6,258 bases of DNA from Deltaproteobacteria bacterium (GTDB taxonomy: Bacteria; Desulfobacterota; SM23-61). This document shows positions 4,932 to 6,258 of the stretch, one piece after another; position 1 is the stretch's first letter; each line of letters starts with the position of its first letter. Position numbers and translations under genes: made by a program. The notes beneath the pieces are model-generated. The model saw only the letters and a program-made list of their open reading frames with translations. It did not search any database and was not told the DNA's origin. The DNA is taken from contig JAPLIW010000301.1 in the NCBI GenBank assembly GCA_026388915.1, positions 1-6,258 on the forward strand, given 5' to 3'.

Positions 4932-5284
4932 GGAAGTTTTTGAAGGAAGGGATTGAAAGATCAGAAAAAAAGGGGGGTAGGCGGATGTCCTTCTTATCGC
5001 TTTATGTGCGGACGCAGTTTTTCTTTCAGGCTGGAAGCTCACCGCTAAACGGTCGGGAAACTTCAAATAAGCCTTGACAGGATCAGAGATGAGCGTAAAA
5101 TCTGCTCTATGTTCGGGAAATTTGTGCCGATATTAAGACGGAGGAAGCGGCATTTATTTCTTCCTGGATTTATGGAGCACATGTTTTTATAGGATGTTTC
5201 TGTGGTACAATTATTGCAGGTCAAATCCATGGCTGGCAAGGTGCGGTTGGGATGCGGGAGATTACCCAAAACAGGAGGAGGATT
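4932..5284 (+). other. AT-richer intergenic spacer and 5' leader of the small-protein/protease operon
   Basis: No credible gene was found on either strand in this stretch. It holds a sigma70 promoter (5074-5101, listed separately) and the resulting leader of about 177 nt. The leader can form an outer stem TGCTCTAT (5103-5110) with ATGGAGCA (5172-5179), enclosing AGGAAG (5142-5147) with CTTCCT (5160-5165), and a small stem TTGGG (5247-5251) with CCCAA (5265-5269) just before the ribosome site. These pairings are short and may be chance. A second -10-like TACAAT (5206-5211) lacks a -35. Base composition is lower in GC than the purA side. Confidence 0.45.
5074..5101 (+). promoter_or_regulatory. 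Sigma70 promoter of the 61-residue protein and SDH-type protease operon
   Basis: An exact TTGACA (5074-5079), a 16-bp spacer and TAAAAT (5096-5101). Transcription would start near 5107-5109, leaving a leader of about 177 nt before the ATG at 5285, long enough to hold regulation. No clear operator palindrome overlaps the boxes. Confidence 0.7.
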
Positions 5285-5470
5285 ATGAATAATATAAATG
5301 CCCAGTACCTTAGCGACCAGGATTTTTTTAGGCTGATTGAGGAAGCGAATAAACAGTACGAACTCTACTTGGAGCTTAATAAAATTGCATCAATTGGGGA
5401 CAATTATGTGGTTGTAGAGAGCCCTCAGCGGGACATGAATCACCCTCTCAGCATCCAGATAACGGGATGA
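5285..5470 (+). CDS. Small 61-residue protein of unknown function, first gene of a two-gene operon
   Basis: A real gene by its signals: an exact AGGAGG (5273-5278) lies 6 nt before the ATG, in a run of strong Shine-Dalgarno sequence, and a good promoter lies upstream. The product (61 residues) is acidic in its first half, with a probable amphipathic helix (DQDFFRLIEEANKQYELYLELNKIA, 11-35) rich in Glu, Tyr and Leu. A short predicted strand (NYVVVES, 40-46) and a polar tail follow. It has no signal peptide, membrane segment, cysteine or metal motif. The stop (5468-5470) lies 4 bp before the start of the protease gene, so the two are probably co-transcribed and translationally coupled. By position it could be an adaptor, inhibitor or substrate-delivery partner of the protease, but that is inference. 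I do not recognise the family. Confidence 0.78.
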   Translation: MNNINAQYLSDQDFFRLIEEANKQYELYLELNKIASIGDNYVVVESPQRDMNHPLSIQITG

Positions 5471-5474
5471 ATTT

Positions 5475-6258
5475 ATGCCATCGTGGAATGAGCTCATAGC
5501 CGAAGTTGAATCCTTGCCAAATGACCAGGAAAAAAACCAATGGATTCAAACCAATACAAGACGGGCCCTCCAAAATGTAAGCGCGGAGCGGGGTAACAGA
5601 AACGTCATTATCTACGCTTCTGCATTCCTACAGAAACCTCACCTTCCGGCAATGAACCTTCAACTTACTTACGAAGAAATAAATGGCTTTATGTCGGTCA
5701 TGCATGGAATGGACTGGAGACTTGGGCTTACGCTTATTCTCCATACGCCTGGCGGAATCACCAACGCTGCGGAAACCGTGGTATCCTATCTTCATGAAAA
5801 ATTCGAGGACATTGAAGTCGTGGTGCCCACATTCGCAATGTCAGCTGGCACCATGATAGCCCTCGGAGCGAACAGATTAATAATGGGCCGTCAGAGCCAG
5901 CTCGGTCCAATTGACCCTCAAATGCCAATGCCCGGGGGAAGAACAGGTTCTGCACGCGCTATTGTGGACCAATTCGATCGCGCGAAGAGAGAGCTGTTAG
6001 AAGATCTGCGCCTTGCCCATTTATGGGCACCAATTTTACAATCTTTGGGCCCGGGGTTACTTCAAGAGGCCCAAAACGCTCTTGAGTATGGCGAAAAAAT
6101 GGTCGCCGGGTGGTTAGAAAAGCGGATGTTTGCGGGCCGAAGTAATGCGGCGGATGATGCGGCAGCTGTGGCTTCGTACTTCAACAAAGCCTCACTTCAC
6201 AAAAGCCATGGCCGGCGTATCCCGCGCAATGAAGCACGCGAGCAAGGCGTTATTGTTG
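5475..6258 (+). CDS. SDH-type serine protease (ClpP/SppA-like fold), 3' end outside window
   Basis: An open frame of 261 complete codons reaches the window end without a stop. It resembles the serine-dehydrogenase-proteinase (SDH) group of the ClpP/crotonase-like superfamily. After about 40 helical, charged residues comes RNVIIYASAFLQKP (42-55), then MSVMHGMDWRLGLTLILHTPGG (73-94), with HTPGG as the oxyanion-hole segment. VVVPTFAMSAGTMIALGA (115-132) follows, with S123 the expected nucleophile, then LGPIDPQM (143-150). A C-terminal helical part with HGRRIPRNEAREQGVIV (245-261) matches the conserved HG-x-x-I...EA segment. There is no signal peptide or membrane helix, so it is probably cytoplasmic. 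The start is the only possible one: a TAA (5460-5462) closes the frame upstream. Its ribosome site is weak, suggesting coupling to the preceding gene. Codons are markedly more A/T-ending than in purA, suggesting transfer. Peptidase substrates are unknown. Confidence 0.85.
   Translation, partial: MPSWNELIAEVESLPNDQEKNQWIQTNTRRALQNVSAERGNRNVIIYASAFLQKPHLPAMNLQLTYEEINGFMSVMHGMDWRLGLTLILHTPGGITNAAETVVSYLHEKFEDIEVVVPTFAMSAGTMIALGANRLIMGRQSQLGPIDPQMPMPGGRTGSARAIVDQFDRAKRELLEDLRLAHLWAPILQSLGPGLLQEAQNALEYGEKMVAGWLEKRMFAGRSNAADDAAAVASYFNKASLHKSHGRRIPRNEAREQGVIV

Noticed and set aside
5109..5192. 27-codon frame in the leader of the small-protein operon
   Set aside because: Its ATG sits at the predicted transcription start with no ribosome site; the arginine-rich peptide resembles nothing I know.
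5063..5269. 68-codon frame on the - strand in the spacer
   Set aside because: It runs against the promoter and leader, has no ribosome site and no recognisable features.
5229..5288. 19-codon frame ending at the start of the 61-residue gene, possible leader peptide
   Set aside because: The ribosome site is poor, and there is no run of a regulatory amino acid or attenuator structure behind it.
5758..5955. 65-codon frame on the - strand within the protease gene
   Set aside because: Antisense shadow of the protease's conserved core.

Overview
The window looks like a chromosomal segment of a moderately GC-rich Gram-negative bacterium, most likely of the Deltaproteobacteria/Desulfobacterota type. 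The clues are an outer-membrane beta-barrel tail ending in Tyr-Ala-Phe, an outer-membrane-type lipoprotein, a class V aminotransferase near purA, and several dispersed intergenic repeat families common in such genomes. This placement is inference from gene style; no taxonomic marker is present.

Layout. Positions 1-188 hold the 3' end of an outer-membrane barrel gene (+ strand), closed by a textbook intrinsic terminator (203-239). Positions 240-576 carry no convincing gene and are filled with GC-rich intergenic repeats and hairpins. A small predicted lipoprotein of unknown function lies on the - strand (577-1107). Positions 1276-1585 form one large, imperfect, gene-free palindrome with terminal inverted repeats and a possible 4-bp target duplication: a MITE-like element (or, less likely, a long-hairpin RNA gene). 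A strong extended -10 promoter (1672-1700) then drives a class V PLP aminotransferase (1735-2877). A 377-bp repeat-filled gap separates it from purA (3255-4565), a complete adenylosuccinate synthetase.

Downstream of purA is a tRNA-Lys(UUU) gene (4778-4853) with its own terminator. Its best promoter (4572-4600) lies about 180 bp upstream, separated by an inverted-repeat element whose flanks look duplicated, as if the element had landed between promoter and tRNA. After the tRNA the character changes: a 385-bp AT-richer spacer with a good sigma70 promoter (5074-5101) leads into a compact two-gene unit. This comprises a 61-residue protein of unknown function (5285-5470) and, 4 bp later, a serine protease of the SDH/ClpP-SppA-like type that runs off the window end (5475-6258).

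Functionally, the left and centre are ordinary core metabolism (purine synthesis, amino-group transfer) plus envelope proteins. The right end, beginning just after a tRNA 3' end, has the look of an accessory or island segment. The small-protein/protease pair and the two repeat insertions are the items most worth following up.
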